DNA of 64,000 nt from assembly GCF_000938305.1 (NCBI RefSeq), contig NZ_JYMT01000039.1:90437-154436 (forward strand), written 5' to 3'. Below are positions 52,579 to 60,779 of this stretch, piece after piece. The notes beneath the pieces are model-generated. The model did not search any database. It saw only the letters and a program-made list of their open reading frames with translations, and was not told the origin of the DNA. The DNA comes from Bradyrhizobium sp. LTSP885 (GTDB lineage: Bacteria; Pseudomonadota; Alphaproteobacteria; Rhizobiales; Xanthobacteraceae). Position 1 is the stretch's first letter, and each line of letters begins with the position of its first letter. The translations under genes and the position numbers were made by a program.

Positions 52579-53823
52579 ATGCCCACAACGCTCTTCAAGA
52601 ACGCCGCACTGCTCGATCCGCTTCAGCCCGAATTGCTGGAAGGGCATCACGTGCTGGTCGAGAATGATTTGATCAAGGAGGTTTCGGATCGGCCGCTGCA
52701 GGCGTCGGCGGATCGCACCATCGATCTGAAGGGCAAGACGCTGATGCCAGGCCTGATCGACCTGCATGTGCATGCTGTTGCTGTCGAGCTCGATCTGGCG
52801 GCGCAGGCGCGCATGGCGAACGTGCTGGTGACGCTGCGCTCGACCATGCTGCTGCGCGGCATGTTGAAGCGGGGCTTCACCACCGTCCGCGATGCCGGCG
52901 GCGCGGGTTACGCCCTCAAGCAGGCCATCGACACCGGCCTGACCGACGGTCCGCGGCTGTTCGTCTCCGGCCGCGCGCTGAGCCAGACCGGCGGGCATGG
53001 CGACGGACGCGCACGCTCGGACTATCTGGGCGACCCGACCTGCTCCTGCTGCGTGCGGGTCGGCGCGATCGCGCGCGTCGTCGACGGCGTCGATGCCTGC
53101 CGCAAGGCGGTCCGCGAGGAGCTGCAGATGGGCGCCGATCAGATCAAGATCATGGCGTCCGGCGGCGTTGCCTCGCCGACCGATCCGATCGGAGCGTTCG
53201 GCTATTCCGAGGACGAGATCCGCGCCATCGTCGCTGAAGCGCGGGCGCGCCAGACCTATGTGCTGGCCCATGCCTACACTGCCGAGGCGATCGAGCGCGC
53301 GGTGCGCTGCGGCGTGCGCACCATCGAGCACGGCAATCTGGTCGACCTTCCGACCGCGCGCCTGATGGCCGAGCAGGGCGCCTATGCGGTCCCAACGCTT
53401 GTCACCTATGAGGCGCTGGCGAGCGAGGGCGCCCAATACGGCCTGCCTGCCGCAAGCGTCGCCAAGGTCGCCGACGTGCGCGACGCCGGGCTGCGCTCGC
53501 TTGGCATCCTTCGCGAGGCCGGCGTGAAGATCGGGTTTGGCACCGATCTGCTTGGACCATCGCAGCGTCTGCAGAGCAACGAATTCCGGATCCGTGCCGA
53601 AGTGCTCGGTCCGCAGGCGGTGATCGCGAGCGCGACCATTGTCGGCGCCGAGGTGCTGCGCATGGAAGGCAAGCTCGGCCGCATCGCGCCCGAGGCCTTT
53701 GCCGATCTGTTGGTGGTCGAAGGCAATCCGCTGCGCGACGTCGCGTGCCTGCTCGGCCAGGGCGAGCACATTCCGCTCGTCATGAAGGCGGGCAAGGTCC
53801 AGGTCGACAGGCTGGCGGCGTAG
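52579..53823 (+). CDS. metal-dependent amidohydrolase
   Basis: The 414-residue enzyme has the amidohydrolase metal sites: LIDLHVHAVA with two metal histidines, DQIKIMASGG with the probable carboxylated Lys, YVLAHAYT and IEHGN with further His ligands, and FGTDLLG with the catalytic Asp. It is close to the imidazolonepropionase-like/Xaa-Pro dipeptidase group. It may hydrolyse an amide or dipeptide taken up by the MFS carrier. It is the last gene of the operon, and the next gene converges on it. Confidence 0.92.
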   Translation: MPTTLFKNAALLDPLQPELLEGHHVLVENDLIKEVSDRPLQASADRTIDLKGKTLMPGLIDLHVHAVAVELDLAAQARMANVLVTLRSTMLLRGMLKRGFTTVRDAGGAGYALKQAIDTGLTDGPRLFVSGRALSQTGGHGDGRARSDYLGDPTCSCCVRVGAIARVVDGVDACRKAVREELQMGADQIKIMASGGVASPTDPIGAFGYSEDEIRAIVAEARARQTYVLAHAYTAEAIERAVRCGVRTIEHGNLVDLPTARLMAEQGAYAVPTLVTYEALASEGAQYGLPAASVAKVADVRDAGLRSLGILREAGVKIGFGTDLLGPSQRLQSNEFRIRAEVLGPQAVIASATIVGAEVLRMEGKLGRIAPEAFADLLVVEGNPLRDVACLLGQGEHIPLVMKAGKVQVDRLAA

Positions 53824-53896
53824 CGGCCGAGGCTCACGGCAGCACGTCCGCCGGATGCTTGTCGCGATGCTCGACATATTCGACGCGGGTCGCCCG

Positions 53897-55150
53897 TCAG
53901 GGCGAGACCAGTGACAGGGCGAACAACGACAATAGCAGCGCGGGCGGCATCACCACGATGCCGAGCCGCAGGAAGCGGAGCGCGCCGACATGCTCGCCTT
54001 CGCGGCGCAGGGCGATCAGCCACAGGATGGTCGCAAGCGAGCCGGTCACCGAAAGGTTCGGACCGAGGTCGACCCCGATCAGGATCGCGCCGGTGACCTG
54101 ATGTGACGCCTGTGCGGCCTGCGTGGTCGTCGCTGCGATCAGTCCCATCGGCAAATTGTTGATCAGGTTCGAGGCTGTTGCCGCGATGATGCCGGCGCTC
54201 CAGGCGGTGGCATGGGGCGAGGTGGCGGCCGCTTGCTTCAGCACATCGGCAAGCGCGGGCAGCACTCCGGTATGGTTGAGGCCCTCGACCAGGATGAAGA
54301 GGCCGGCCACCAGCGGCAGCACGGACCACGACACATCGCGCAGCACTGGCAGTGGCGACTTTCGCCCGAGCAGCAGCACGATCGCGGTGACGATGGCGCC
54401 GCAAGCAAAAGTGGGTAACCCGAGATCGCGGCCGAGCGCGGACGCGGCGAGCAGAACGATCGCGGTAGCTGCGATGCCGAAAGCCACGATCGCGGCGCCG
54501 CGCGTCAGGGCAATCGGGGTCTCGTCGCTGTCGACGCGGCCCGCGAGGCTGTTGCGCTGGCTGAAACGGAGCAGGGCAAAGGTCACGATGATCGCGACCG
54601 CTGACGGCAGCGCGAAGTAATGCAGCCATTCGAGCAGTGTCGGCATCCGCTCGCCGAACACGACGAGGTTGGCCGGGTTGGAGATCGGCAGCACGAAGCT
54701 CGCCGCGTTGGCGATGAACGCGCAGACGAACAGATAGGGCAGCGGCTCGACCTTGGCGGCGCGGGTGGCGGCATAGACCGCCGGCGTCAGCACCACCGCG
54801 GTGGCGTCGTTCGACAGGAAGATCGTCACCAACGTGCCGACGGCGTAGACGATCGCGAACAGTCGCGACGCCGAGTGGTGCGACCGCCGCACGGCCTGGA
54901 CGGCAAGCCAATCGAACAGCCCTTCCTTGCGGGCGACCTCGGCGAGCAGCATCATTCCGATCAGGAAGAAGTAGACATCGACGCCTTTGCCGGCGGCCGC
55001 GATCGCATCGCGCCACGGTAGCAGGTCGAGGGCGACCAGCAGCACCGCGCCGGTCACCGCCCAGATGTACTCAGGCAAATTCCAGGGCCGGGCGACGACG
55101 CCGAGCGTGGCGAGGCCGGCGATGCCCCAGGTCGCGGTTGATGCGAACAT
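53897..55150 (-). CDS. ArsB/NhaD-superfamily ion transporter
   Basis: The 417-residue protein has eleven or more helices. The LSNDATAVVLTPAVYAATR segment is the ArsB-type signature seen in arsenite pumps and related SLC13 carriers, and ATASNLINNLPMGLIAA is the matching second-half motif. No arsR, arsC or arsA lies near, so arsenite specificity is not established; a dicarboxylate, sulfate or other anion is equally possible. Its start overlaps the stop of the upstream MFS gene (ATGA), making a two-gene operon. Confidence 0.85.
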   Translation of the reverse strand: MFASTATWGIAGLATLGVVARPWNLPEYIWAVTGAVLLVALDLLPWRDAIAAAGKGVDVYFFLIGMMLLAEVARKEGLFDWLAVQAVRRSHHSASRLFAIVYAVGTLVTIFLSNDATAVVLTPAVYAATRAAKVEPLPYLFVCAFIANAASFVLPISNPANLVVFGERMPTLLEWLHYFALPSAVAIIVTFALLRFSQRNSLAGRVDSDETPIALTRGAAIVAFGIAATAIVLLAASALGRDLGLPTFACGAIVTAIVLLLGRKSPLPVLRDVSWSVLPLVAGLFILVEGLNHTGVLPALADVLKQAAATSPHATAWSAGIIAATASNLINNLPMGLIAATTTQAAQASHQVTGAILIGVDLGPNLSVTGSLATILWLIALRREGEHVGALRFLRLGIVVMPPALLLSLFALSLVSP

Positions 55151-56418
55151 CAAGCCGCTCCCGCGCCGGCAATAGCGATATCGCGTGGCGTCCGTTCGGA
55201 TACGCCGGCGCAGGCCGGCTTGAGCAACGGGGCGAACAGCGTCCACAGGGTGACCGAGACCGCGGCGAAGGCACCGAGGATGACGAACATCGGGCCGTAG
55301 CCGAACTCCTGCGCGATCCAGCCGCCGGTCGCCGGGCTAAGCGACGCGCCGATGCCCTGAACCGTCATGACGGCACCCTGGCCGGCATTGACGCGACCGG
55401 TGCCGTTGAGAATTCGCGCCACCAGACCGGGCACCGCGACGCTCTGCAGACCTGCGCCGACGCCATCGAGGATCTGCACCGGGTAGACGCCCCATTTGTT
55501 GAGGAGCCACGCAGCAATCACGCCGCGGATCGGAAGCGCGGCGAACGACACCAGCAGCACCATCCAATAGCCTTCCTTCTCGGCCATCCGCATCGCGACG
55601 AGTGCGGTCAGGATCATCGTCCCCTGCGCAATCACGATGGTCATCGCGACGAAACTCGCAGGATCGGCGTGCTTGTCGGCGACGACAGCCAGTCCGTACA
55701 GCGGCAGCATCGCGGCGTTGCCGAGATGGAAGAACAGCAGCGCGGCAGCGAGGATGAGGAGCGGCTTCGACTCCACCAGCACCTTAAGCCCGCCGGCATG
55801 GCCTTTGTCCTTGTCCTGTTGCTCCAATCCGCGCGCAGCGTCATCGTCGATGGCCTCACTTGGGATCATCAGCACGGAGATGATCGAGAGCACGCCGAAG
55901 GCGGCCGCGAGCCAGAATACGGCCGTGAAGCCGTAGAGCCAACCGAGAAGGCCGGACAGGCCGGCGCCGACCATGTTGCCGGCGTGATTGAGCGCCTGGT
56001 TCTTGCCGTTCTGGCGATTGAATCCGGCCTGGCGGACGATACCGAGCGTGATGCCGGCAACCGCCGGACCGATCGCAGCACCCGCGATCGCGGTTGCGAC
56101 CTGCGAGGCCGCGACCAGCCAGAATTGCTGCGACAGCAGCACGATGCCCGATGCGATGACGGTGCAAATGCCGGGGATGATGACGAACAGCTTCTTGCTG
56201 CGCGTGGCATCGATCAGCGCCCCTGCCGGCGTCGTCATCAGCATGCCGGCGACGCCGCCCGCGGTCATCACGGTGCCGATCCAGCCGCTCTGCCAGCCAT
56301 GCGCGAGCAGGAACACGCCGAGGAACGGGCCGATGCCGGCCTGCATGTCCGCCATGAAGAAGTTCAGCGCCAGTAATGGCGTGAGCGCCTTTTGCTGGCG
56401 CGAATCATCTGTGGTCAC
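55150..56418 (-). CDS. MFS transporter paired with the ArsB-like gene
   Basis: The 422-residue transporter has twelve helices. It starts at GTG, preceded by AGGGAGA; residues upstream read as non-coding and no ATG fits. PLLALNFFMADMQAGIGPFL opens the first helix and TTPAGALIDATRSKKLFVII carries MFS motif A. The large family to which it belongs is annotated only as MFS permease. Coupled translation with the ArsB-like carrier suggests the two handle related compounds or ions. Confidence 0.85.
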   Translation of the reverse strand: MTTDDSRQQKALTPLLALNFFMADMQAGIGPFLGVFLLAHGWQSGWIGTVMTAGGVAGMLMTTPAGALIDATRSKKLFVIIPGICTVIASGIVLLSQQFWLVAASQVATAIAGAAIGPAVAGITLGIVRQAGFNRQNGKNQALNHAGNMVGAGLSGLLGWLYGFTAVFWLAAAFGVLSIISVLMIPSEAIDDDAARGLEQQDKDKGHAGGLKVLVESKPLLILAAALLFFHLGNAAMLPLYGLAVVADKHADPASFVAMTIVIAQGTMILTALVAMRMAEKEGYWMVLLVSFAALPIRGVIAAWLLNKWGVYPVQILDGVGAGLQSVAVPGLVARILNGTGRVNAGQGAVMTVQGIGASLSPATGGWIAQEFGYGPMFVILGAFAAVSVTLWTLFAPLLKPACAGVSERTPRDIAIAGAGAA

Positions 56419-56664
56419 GCGGATTCTCCCTGCGCCACGATCACGAACAGGCCCCAGTGCGGGCAAACCAACCGGCGATCGCGTGCGGAGAGAGCAGGGC
56501 GGATACCTTGTGTTGACGGAGGTGTGGCTAAAACGCACACGGTTTCCTATGGTTCCCGGAATCGAACGGCCTGCGCCGTCGGATATCATGGCTCGGCGTT
56601 CATGATCGGGTCATGTACCGTCGGCCATCGTCAGCTGAGGGCACCAATGCGGAGGAGTTTTCGG

Positions 56665-57462
56665 ATGACCAGGGCCAAACAGCTTGCGACGTCGGCGCTC
56701 GCGGCCATCGCGCTCGTTGCAGCGTTGGGCACGCAGGCGAACGCCGCGCAGTGCGGCAACGGCCCGGGTGGCTTCGAGACCTGGAAGCGGCAGTTTGCCG
56801 AGGAAGCCGGCGCCAAGGGCGTCGGTCAGACTGCGATCGGCGCATTGATGGGCGCGAACTACGCCAGCGCGACGATTGCCGCCGACCGCAGCCAGCACAG
56901 TTTCAGCCTGTCGCTCGAGGCGTTCATGGCCAAGCGCGGTGCTGCGACCATCGTGGCGCGCGGCCGTTCGCTCAAGCAGTCGCAGGCGGCGCTGTTCGCC
57001 TCGATCCAGCAGCGCACTGGCGTGCCGCCGGGGCCGCTGATCGCGATCTGGGGCATGGAGACCGGCTTCGGCAGCCAGCGCGGCAACCAGAACATGCTGT
57101 CGTCGATCGCGACGCTTGCCTATGACTGCCGCCGTCCGGAGTTCTTCACCGAGCAGCTCTATGCCGCGCTGAAACTGATCGACCGCGGTTCGCTCTCGGG
57201 AGCCACGCGCGGCTCGATGCATGGCGAGGTCGGCCAGACCCAGTTCATGCCGAAGAACATCCTGGCCTACGGCACCGGCAATCTCGACGTCGCCGCCAAT
57301 GCGCTGAGCTCGACGGCGAATTTCCTGCGCGCCAATGGCTGGCGCGCCGGCGCGGGCTATCAGCCCGGGGAACCCAACTTCGCCGCGATCGAGGCGTGGA
57401 ACGCCGCGCAGGTCTACCAGAAGGCGATTGCCATCATGGGACGGCAGATCGACGGCCAGTAG
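56665..57462 (+). CDS. MltB-like lytic murein transglycosylase
   Basis: The 265-residue protein has a signal peptide (AAIALVAALGTQANA) and an SLT-2/MltB domain: PLIAIWGMETGFGSQRGNQN contains the catalytic Glu, GEVGQTQFMPKNILAYG is the family motif, and AANALSSTANFLRANGWRAG closes the lobe. It cleaves peptidoglycan glycan strands with formation of anhydromuropeptides. It lacks the lipobox of E. coli MltB, so it is likely soluble in the periplasm. GGAGGAG lies upstream of the ATG. Confidence 0.92.
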   Translation: MTRAKQLATSALAAIALVAALGTQANAAQCGNGPGGFETWKRQFAEEAGAKGVGQTAIGALMGANYASATIAADRSQHSFSLSLEAFMAKRGAATIVARGRSLKQSQAALFASIQQRTGVPPGPLIAIWGMETGFGSQRGNQNMLSSIATLAYDCRRPEFFTEQLYAALKLIDRGSLSGATRGSMHGEVGQTQFMPKNILAYGTGNLDVAANALSSTANFLRANGWRAGAGYQPGEPNFAAIEAWNAAQVYQKAIAIMGRQIDGQ

Positions 57463-57536
57463 GTTCCTTCACCGCTTGTTAACGCAACGGTGCCCAGATC
57501 GTCAGCGATGAAACGGAGCGGCCAGAGACGGGCGCC

Positions 57537-57947
57537 ATGCTCAAGAACGGCACCTATGCGGCGTGGTTTCGGACGTCGCTCGCGGACGGCACAGGCGTCG
57601 TGCATGTGGCCGACGGCAAGCTGTGGGGCAGCGACAGCATCATGACCTATGACGGCACCGTCGAGGCCGATGGTGATCGCTTCTCCGTTGTTCTCACCGC
57701 CAAGCGGCACACCGCGGGGCACGCAACCGTGTTCGGCACCGACGACCTCGTGGTGCGGCTCGAGGGCGCCTGGAACGGCGCGATCGCGACCTGTACGGGA
57801 CGGGCCGATGCGGTGCCCGATCTCGTCTTCGAGGTGACCCTGATCCCCAGTCACGAGGTGCCGCTCGCGCCGGAGGCGAACGAGCCGGCGCCGAAGTTCG
57901 ACGCCAGCAAGTTTCCAAAGCTGCCGAGACTGCCCGGCGATCGCTGA
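57537..57947 (+). CDS. GrlR-like small protein, second copy
   Basis: The 136-residue protein opens MLKNGTYAAWFRTSLADGTG and continues VVHVADGKLWGSDSIMTYDG, the defining pattern of GrlR-like proteins, then FGTDDLVVRLEG as in the copy at 438-770. A Pro/Lys tail follows. It is cytoplasmic. The pair may be regulators or scaffold proteins; no type III secretion genes are in the window. The start at ATG gives the motif at residue one. Confidence 0.7.
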   Translation: MLKNGTYAAWFRTSLADGTGVVHVADGKLWGSDSIMTYDGTVEADGDRFSVVLTAKRHTAGHATVFGTDDLVVRLEGAWNGAIATCTGRADAVPDLVFEVTLIPSHEVPLAPEANEPAPKFDASKFPKLPRLPGDR

Positions 57948-58020
57948 GCGGCATTCTTCACTGCGCCGGCCGACACGAAAGACGTGCCTGTTGCGCGCGT
58001 CGATCCGGTCGGTTCGTGCT

Positions 58021-58407
58021 TCAGATGCCGCGGGGGCGCGCAGTCTCTGGAAACGGCGAGCCCGGAACATAGAGCTTGATGGCGCGGATCTCATAGACCA
58101 CCGTCGGATTGACGCTGCGCAGATCTCGCGCGACCGCGATCGCCGCGTCCATATCGGCACAATCGATCATGTGGATGCCGAGCAACTGCTCCTTCGTTTC
58201 GGCGAACGGGCCATCGATCACCGTGCCGTGGCCGGGTCCGCGCAAAGTGCGGGCGTTGCGGGTATCGCCGAGCCGTGCGGCCGGGCCGAGTTGATCCTTC
58301 AGCCGTTCACGAACCGCCTGTACGCGTGCGAAGGCGGAGGCGTCCTCTTCGGCGGTCCATGACCTGGTCTCGGCTTCGACGTGGTAGGCCAGAATGGCAT
58401 AAAGCAT
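58021..58407 (-). CDS. YCII-domain protein (DGPF type)
   Basis: The 128-residue protein has the YCII/DGPFAETKEQLLG signature, with VIDGPFAETKEQLLGIHMID placing the conserved Asp, and an alpha-beta ferredoxin-like fold. Members are of uncertain function, possibly small-molecule binding or acting beside ECF sigma factors; no sigma factor gene is adjacent here. AGGAG precedes ATG 58407. The 229 bases between it and the next gene hold nothing I can recognise. Confidence 0.88.
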   Translation of the reverse strand: MLYAILAYHVEAETRSWTAEEDASAFARVQAVRERLKDQLGPAARLGDTRNARTLRGPGHGTVIDGPFAETKEQLLGIHMIDCADMDAAIAVARDLRSVNPTVVYEIRAIKLYVPGSPFPETARPRGI

Positions 58408-58636
58408 CGGCAACGCTCCTCCGTGTTGATGCGGCTGGTCAAAGGACGGGCCAAAGGCGGCCCAGCCGACATTTCATCCCTCACGGATCGAACAGTTTTT
58501 GTGTTGCGGCAAGCCCTCGCGAAACGGTCCGGAAACCCGATATCGCCCCTTCAGGCTTGAACGCCTGGGTTGATCTGCACGACTGATGGGCAGACGCGGC
58601 CACCGCGCAGGCTCAAACAGACTCTTGGAGAGCATC

Positions 58637-58831
58637 ATGCCACGCAAGCCAGGGACCATCATCTGCGACGCCGAGAGAATGCCTGCATTGCAGGCCGCTG
58701 ACTGGAACGAGGTTTCCGGCCATCACCGCTATTACGGCAGCACCGCCTTCAATGGCGGCGAGCGCCTTGTCGTGATGCGGCGCGGCTGGCTTCCGCGCTG
58801 GCTCCGCTTCTTCTTCCGGGCGGGTCACTGA
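58637..58831 (+). CDS. small hypothetical protein with basic tail
   Basis: The 64-residue protein starts MPRKPGTIICDAERMPALQA and contains HHRYYGSTAFNGGERLVVM, ending with a Trp/Arg-rich hydrophobic stretch (RRGWLPRWLRFFFRAGH) that may associate with membrane. TTGGAGAG precedes the ATG. The family is unknown. Confidence 0.5.
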   Translation: MPRKPGTIICDAERMPALQAADWNEVSGHHRYYGSTAFNGGERLVVMRRGWLPRWLRFFFRAGH

Positions 58832-58873
58832 CCAAGCCGCAACAACGGCTGCGAATCACCGGGCCCGCGCAGC

Positions 58874-58903
58874 AAAAAACGCGGCGGGATTGCTCCCGCC
58901 GCG
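58874..58903 (-). terminator. rho-independent terminator of the small transcript
   Basis: On the minus strand CGCGGCGGGA and TCCCGCCGCG pair perfectly over ten bases with loop GCAA, followed by six T residues. It is one of the strongest intrinsic terminators in the window and lies about 70 bases after the stop of the 14-codon frame. The nearest plus-strand gene ends at 58831, so the hairpin could serve it as well, but the T-run is only on the minus side. Confidence 0.9.
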
Positions 58904-58969
58904 CCCTGTTATGTTGTCTCGCTGGTCCAGGGCTGAGAGCGCCCCGATGCCAGGCTCATAGCTCAAAGC

Positions 58970-59014
58970 CTAGCGGGCGATCCCAGCGAGGTGACAGCGC
59001 TTGAGTGAAGACAC
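58970..59014 (-). CDS. 14-residue peptide behind an extreme Shine-Dalgarno sequence
   Basis: The frame GTG...TAG encodes MSSLKRCHLAGIAR. Directly upstream lies GAAAGGAGGTGATCC, which pairs with the whole 3' tail of 16S rRNA, far more than an ordinary ribosome site; spacing from GGAGG to GTG is seven bases, which is ideal. A promoter-like pair of hexamers stands just upstream and a strong terminator downstream, so this is a compact self-contained gene, not a leader of another gene. The peptide is basic with one Cys and one His. It is unknown to me. It could be a real micropeptide or a carrier for an RNA function. Confidence 0.5.
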   Translation of the reverse strand: MSSLKRCHLAGIAR

Positions 59015-59048
59015 TGGATCACCTCCTTTCGTTGGTTACGGTAATTTC

Positions 59049-59077
59049 AATATAGACAGCGAATCTGCCGTTGTTAA
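59049..59077 (-). promoter_or_regulatory. sigma70-like promoter of the small transcript
   Basis: On the minus strand TTAACA (59077-59072) and TATATT (59054-59049) are separated by exactly 17 bases. Transcription would start near 59042, about 28 bases before the GTG. The gap lies in an AT-rich pocket of a GC-rich region. Confidence 0.55.
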
Positions 59078-59206
59078 GGCCACAAGTGGCCGTGCGGACG
59101 AGGGAACAGGGGTGGAATGCGCGGAAATGAGTGCCGTTCGCCGGGAATAAGACCTCCGCCGGGGCAGTTGAGACGGCCGCCCGGCCGTGTTAGGTGATCG
59201 CGCGAC

Positions 59207-59280
59207 GCGGGTGTAGCTCAATGGTAGAGCAGCAGCCTTCCAAGCTGAATACGAGGGTTCGATTCCCTTCACCCGCTCCA
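59207..59280 (+). tRNA. tRNA-Gly (anticodon TCC)
   Basis: The gene starts GCGGGTGTAGCTCAATGG, has anticodon loop CTTCCAA with TCC, T-arm AGGGTTCGATTCCCT, and an encoded CCA. Acceptor GCGGGTG pairs with CACCCGC. A tyrosine recombinase gene lies 73 bases downstream and points back at it, which makes its 3' end the probable integration site of that element. Confidence 0.96.
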
Positions 59281-59352
59281 ATGTTTTCAGGCACTTATTG
59301 GATTCGTTAATTTCCATTCCGACAAGCTGGGCTGTTTCATTCCGACAAACGT

Positions 59353-60597
59353 TCACTTTTTGGCCGCCTGCTTGCGCCGCTTGATGCGCTTTATCTGCGC
59401 GTCCTGTTTAGCCTCGTCGTCATGGTGCAGGTAATGCGCCATCGCTTTAGTCGATGACCATTGGCCCTTCTTCATCAACTGCGTTTCCGTTAGGCCGGAC
59501 GTGCTCGCTTCAGTGGTCCCGCCATGCCGGCCGAACGAAGTGAACGTCAGCTCAGGCCGCAGCCCCGCCGCCATGATGATCTTCTTCGAAATGCGCTCGA
59601 CCTGCGTCAGCATCTCACCCTTGCCACCCCACGGCAGGCCACTGCCGTCTCGGCGCAGCATCAGGCCGCCGGTTGGCCGCAGCGCGTTCATGGCATCCAA
59701 CTCAGCCATCAGCAGGGGATAGAGCGGCTTGCCTTTCTTATCGAACAGCGGCTCCCATGAGCCTGTGCTGGTCTTGTAGTTGATGACATAGACGTGGTTT
59801 GGACGGCTGTCTGGACGGTAGTGCTCGGCCATGAACCGTATGAAGATGTGAGCCTTGCGCTGGAGCCATTCCCAGCCGATCAGAACGCCCGTTGCCAATG
59901 ACGGATAGCCCATCTCGATGGCTGTGGCGCGGAACGCCGCCAGCTCGGCAAAATTCGCATGCGGCGTTTCGCGCGATGTCGATCGCAGGCCCATCTTCTC
60001 GAACGGGTTTTTCGGCGGAAACATGTGAGGGTGCGCCCGCGAGATCGCGTTCCATGCGCCGCGCGCGGTTTTCATGGCGTGGTTGACAGTGGTACGGCGT
60101 TCGACCTTCTCGCCCTCCACATCTTTGTAGAGTAGCTTCTCAAACAGATCGTCCGCGAACGCCGTATCGATGCTCGACACCCGCCGCGTCCCTAGACGCC
60201 TGCCGTCCTGTAGCAAGTATTCGCAGATCATCTTGATGCCGGTTTCATGCACGCGGCATTGTCCGGGGCTCAACGGCTGCAGGCGCTTCGCGGTCTTCTG
60301 TTTCCACGTTCGGCGATACTCGTGAAACATCCAGTCCAGCGTTCCGATCACCACGCCGATACCGATCGGATTTGCATCTTCGCCGCCGCTTAGCCAGCTA
60401 TCGAACGCGGGCAGCAATACCCTTTCGGCGCGTTGCACCGCCAAGTCATAATCGGTTCCCAGCGGTTCATTCTTGACCGGGCAACCGCTCTTGCGTGCCC
60501 ACGTCGGCGCATCGAAAAAATATCCGACCCCGCCCTTCTTGAGGCGTTTGCGCCTTGTGTAGCGCGGCAAGGGTAGGGCAGATCGGCCAATTTTCAC
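59353..60597 (-). CDS. tyrosine recombinase (integrase) of a genomic island
   Basis: The 414-residue integrase has a long N-terminal arm-binding and core-binding region and a C-terminal catalytic domain. TGVLIGWEWLQRKAHIF precedes the active site, TSFGRHGGTTEASTSGL holds the second Arg and His box, and KAMAHYLHHDD carries the nucleophile Tyr. The Arg-I box is degenerate, as in related Rhizobiales island integrases. It lies next to tRNA-Gly, a classic site. Its start overlaps the stop of a small upstream gene (ATGA). Confidence 0.88.
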   Translation of the reverse strand: MKIGRSALPLPRYTRRKRLKKGGVGYFFDAPTWARKSGCPVKNEPLGTDYDLAVQRAERVLLPAFDSWLSGGEDANPIGIGVVIGTLDWMFHEYRRTWKQKTAKRLQPLSPGQCRVHETGIKMICEYLLQDGRRLGTRRVSSIDTAFADDLFEKLLYKDVEGEKVERRTTVNHAMKTARGAWNAISRAHPHMFPPKNPFEKMGLRSTSRETPHANFAELAAFRATAIEMGYPSLATGVLIGWEWLQRKAHIFIRFMAEHYRPDSRPNHVYVINYKTSTGSWEPLFDKKGKPLYPLLMAELDAMNALRPTGGLMLRRDGSGLPWGGKGEMLTQVERISKKIIMAAGLRPELTFTSFGRHGGTTEASTSGLTETQLMKKGQWSSTKAMAHYLHHDDEAKQDAQIKRIKRRKQAAKK

Positions 60598-60779
60598 AGA
60601 AGCCTCCGCGACACTTCCGGATCATCTTCCGGGTCCATCGAGCGGTGTTTGTCCTCTTTGACTGTAACCGATATCCGTCCGTCAGGCCAAATATCAACGT
60701 TCGCGACGATGCCGCCACCTTCGATGACGCCCTTCACGGCGCGCTTTACATCGGCTTCGGTGAATTTGGCTTTCGACAT
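60594..60779 (-). CDS. small protein coupled to the integrase
   Basis: The 61-residue protein reads MSKAKFTEADVKRAVKGVIE, then VANVDIWPDGRISVTVKEDK. It is common beside integrase genes in Rhizobiales islands and may act as a recombination directionality factor, or control integrase dosage, but this is inference from position and coupling. Its stop overlaps the integrase ATG. Confidence 0.7.
   Translation of the reverse strand: MSKAKFTEADVKRAVKGVIEGGGIVANVDIWPDGRISVTVKEDKHRSMDPEDDPEVSRRLL

Noticed and set aside
59012..59030. Plus-strand match to the end of 16S rRNA (TGGATCACCTCCTTT)
   Set aside because: The similarity ends after about 15 bases and no rRNA sequence precedes it; it is better read as a strong Shine-Dalgarno on the minus strand.
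59036..59356. Frame reading VKGIEPSYSAWKAAALPLSY
   Set aside because: It is antisense to tRNA-Gly; a known artefact.
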